A DNA stretch of 64,000 nt from contig JAIUPH010000007.1 in assembly GCA_020161065.1 (NCBI GenBank), forward strand, positions 62,001-126,000, given 5' to 3'. Below are positions 63,051 through 64,000 of the stretch, piece by piece (position 1 is the first letter of the stretch; the number at the start of each line of letters is the position of its first letter). The translations under genes and the position numbers were made by a program. The notes beneath the pieces were generated by a model. The model saw only the letters and a list, made by a program, of their open reading frames with translations, was not told where the DNA came from and searched no databases. The stretch comes from Pseudomonadota bacterium (GTDB taxonomy: Bacteria > Pseudomonadota > Gammaproteobacteria > Burkholderiales > Burkholderiaceae_C).

Positions 63051-64000
63051 ATGACCGCACCTTCCGCCGCGCGCGGCGCGGCCGGGCGCACGCTTGCCTT
63101 GCGCACGCTGCAGCGCACGGCCTTCGCCGCCGCGATCGTCCTCGAACTGCAGCCGGCGTGGGCCATGGGCATCGCCACCGGCAGCGACGACTGGCAGCTT
63201 CGATGGGACAACACCGTCAAGTACAGCAGCGCCTGGCGGCTGAAGAGCGCCGACCCGGCCTTGCTCTTCAGCCCCAACCACGACGACGGCGACCGCAACT
63301 TCGGCAAGGGGCTGGTCTCGTCGCGGGTCGATCTGTTCTCGGAACTGGACTTGAGCGACGGCGGTCGCCGCGGCCTGCGGCTGAGTGCCGCGGCCTGGTA
63401 CGACGCCGTCTACAACCGTGGCAACGACAACCCCGGCTTCCCCGGCGGCGCCTTCCCGAACCGCTTGGGCGCGGCCAACCGTTTTGCGCCGGCCACGCGC
63501 GACCTGCATGGGCGCAGCGCCGAGATGCTGGACGCCTTCGTCTTCGGCAAGGTCGAACTGGACGGCGGCGCCAGTCTGAGCGGACGCCTCGGCCGGCATT
63601 CGCTGCTGTGGGGCGAGAGCCTGTTCTTCGGTGCCAACGCCATCGCCGGCGGACAGCAGCCGGTCGACGCGGTGAAGCTGCTGTCGGTGCCGGGCACGCC
63701 GTTCAAGGAGGCGGTGCGGCCGGTGCCGCAGGTTTCGGGGCAGATCCAGTTCGACGGCGGCGTCTCGATCGGCGCCTACTACCAGTTCCGCTGGGTGCCC
63801 ACGCGGGCACCGGCCGTCGGCAGCTACTTCTCCGACGTCGATGTCGTGGTGCGCGGCGCCGAGCAGTTGCTGCTGCCGGCGCCGCTGCCGGCCGCGCCCC
63901 GCGGCGCGGACCGCGAGCCGCCGTCGTCGGGGCAGGGCGGCCTGCAGTGGCGCTGGCGCGCCGCCGAGACCGACCTCGGGCTCTATGCCGTGCGCTTTCA
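63051..64000 (+). CDS. DUF1302 outer-membrane-type protein, N-terminal part
   Basis: First 316 residues of a protein cut by the right edge. GGAG lies six bases before ATG 63051. The signal peptide is long and ends QPAWA. The mature start DDWQLRWDNTVKYSSAWRLKSAD and GRLGRHSLLWGESLFFGANAIAGGQQPVDAVKLLSVPGTPFKEA match DUF1302 proteins. These beta-rich envelope proteins lie in gene clusters for aromatic, steroid or long-chain compound breakdown, often with DUF1329 and an MMPL exporter. It probably aids uptake of the hydrophobic substrate of this operon. Confidence 0.9.
   Translation, partial: MTAPSAARGAAGRTLALRTLQRTAFAAAIVLELQPAWAMGIATGSDDWQLRWDNTVKYSSAWRLKSADPALLFSPNHDDGDRNFGKGLVSSRVDLFSELDLSDGGRRGLRLSAAAWYDAVYNRGNDNPGFPGGAFPNRLGAANRFAPATRDLHGRSAEMLDAFVFGKVELDGGASLSGRLGRHSLLWGESLFFGANAIAGGQQPVDAVKLLSVPGTPFKEAVRPVPQVSGQIQFDGGVSIGAYYQFRWVPTRAPAVGSYFSDVDVVVRGAEQLLLPAPLPAAPRGADREPPSSGQGGLQWRWRAAETDLGLYAVRF

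Overview
The window is chromosomal DNA from a very GC-rich bacterium. Codon third positions are almost all G or C and genes overlap by ATGA or GTGA at many junctions. The gene content (AcrAB/OprM-type pump with an AcrR-type repressor, EttA, RecCBD, the DUF2844/DUF3443 pair, DUF1302, flavocytochrome c, long-form aminopeptidase P) fits a betaproteobacterium of the Burkholderiales, perhaps near Rubrivivax or Leptothrix. That placement is inference from gene content and style, not from a search. I saw no rRNA, tRNA, CRISPR array, integrase or insertion-sequence transposase. About 50 protein genes fill nearly all of the window and no gene-free gap reaches 300 bases.

Layout. 1-5599: tripartite RND efflux pump (outer-membrane lipoprotein cut by the window edge, permease, adaptor) divergent from an AcrR/TtgR-like repressor, with a 24-bp AcrR-like operator between them. 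5583-9523: housekeeping genes on the minus strand (RidA, PlsY, RhlE-like helicase, orphan NarL-type regulator, small membrane protein). 9722-17313: EttA followed by two large paralogous zinc-metalloprotease lipoproteins. 17329-22922: minus-strand overlapping operon of aminopeptidase P, ROK sugar kinase and a Gtr-like trio (GT-C membrane transferase, GT2, GtrA). 22957-24273: NDH-2. 24388-32566: a TetR-type regulator and a catabolic/transport operon (atypical SDR, DapA/NanA-like aldolase, mandelate-racemase-type enzyme, SsuABC-like transporter, amidase) behind a promoter whose -35 box overlaps a perfect palindrome. 32683-35179: exported DUF2059, DUF3443 (pepsin-like motifs) and DUF2844 proteins.

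35275-48164: a five-gene minus-strand operon, recC-recB-recD-sbcD-like-sbcC-like, with all four junctions being ATGA overlaps. Its reading frames carry several in-frame repeat insertions, including one in recD bounded by 8-bp direct repeats. Divergent from it is a FeeM-like acyltransferase; then come a hybrid histidine kinase and an enoyl-CoA hydratase homologue. 51937-56642: a sulfide-oxidation module (ArsR/SqrR-like regulator, SoxH-like hydrolase with a small cytochrome, FccA-like cytochrome, FccB, YeeE/YedE transporter). 56812-57891: a class II Fic protein with a C-terminal winged helix. It is followed by an AT-rich 34-bp site with 13-8-13 geometry, then convergent gdhA. 59703 to the right edge: an aromatic-type catabolic operon (FAD monooxygenase, FAH-family hydrolase, VOC dioxygenase-like protein, DUF1302 outer-membrane-type protein, cut by the edge).

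Most distinctive items: the uncharacterised SDR/aldolase/enolase-family/amidase operon with its operator; the merged RecBCD plus SbcCD-like operon with in-frame repeat insertions; the loxP-geometry palindrome by fic; and the pepsin-like DUF3443 protein.
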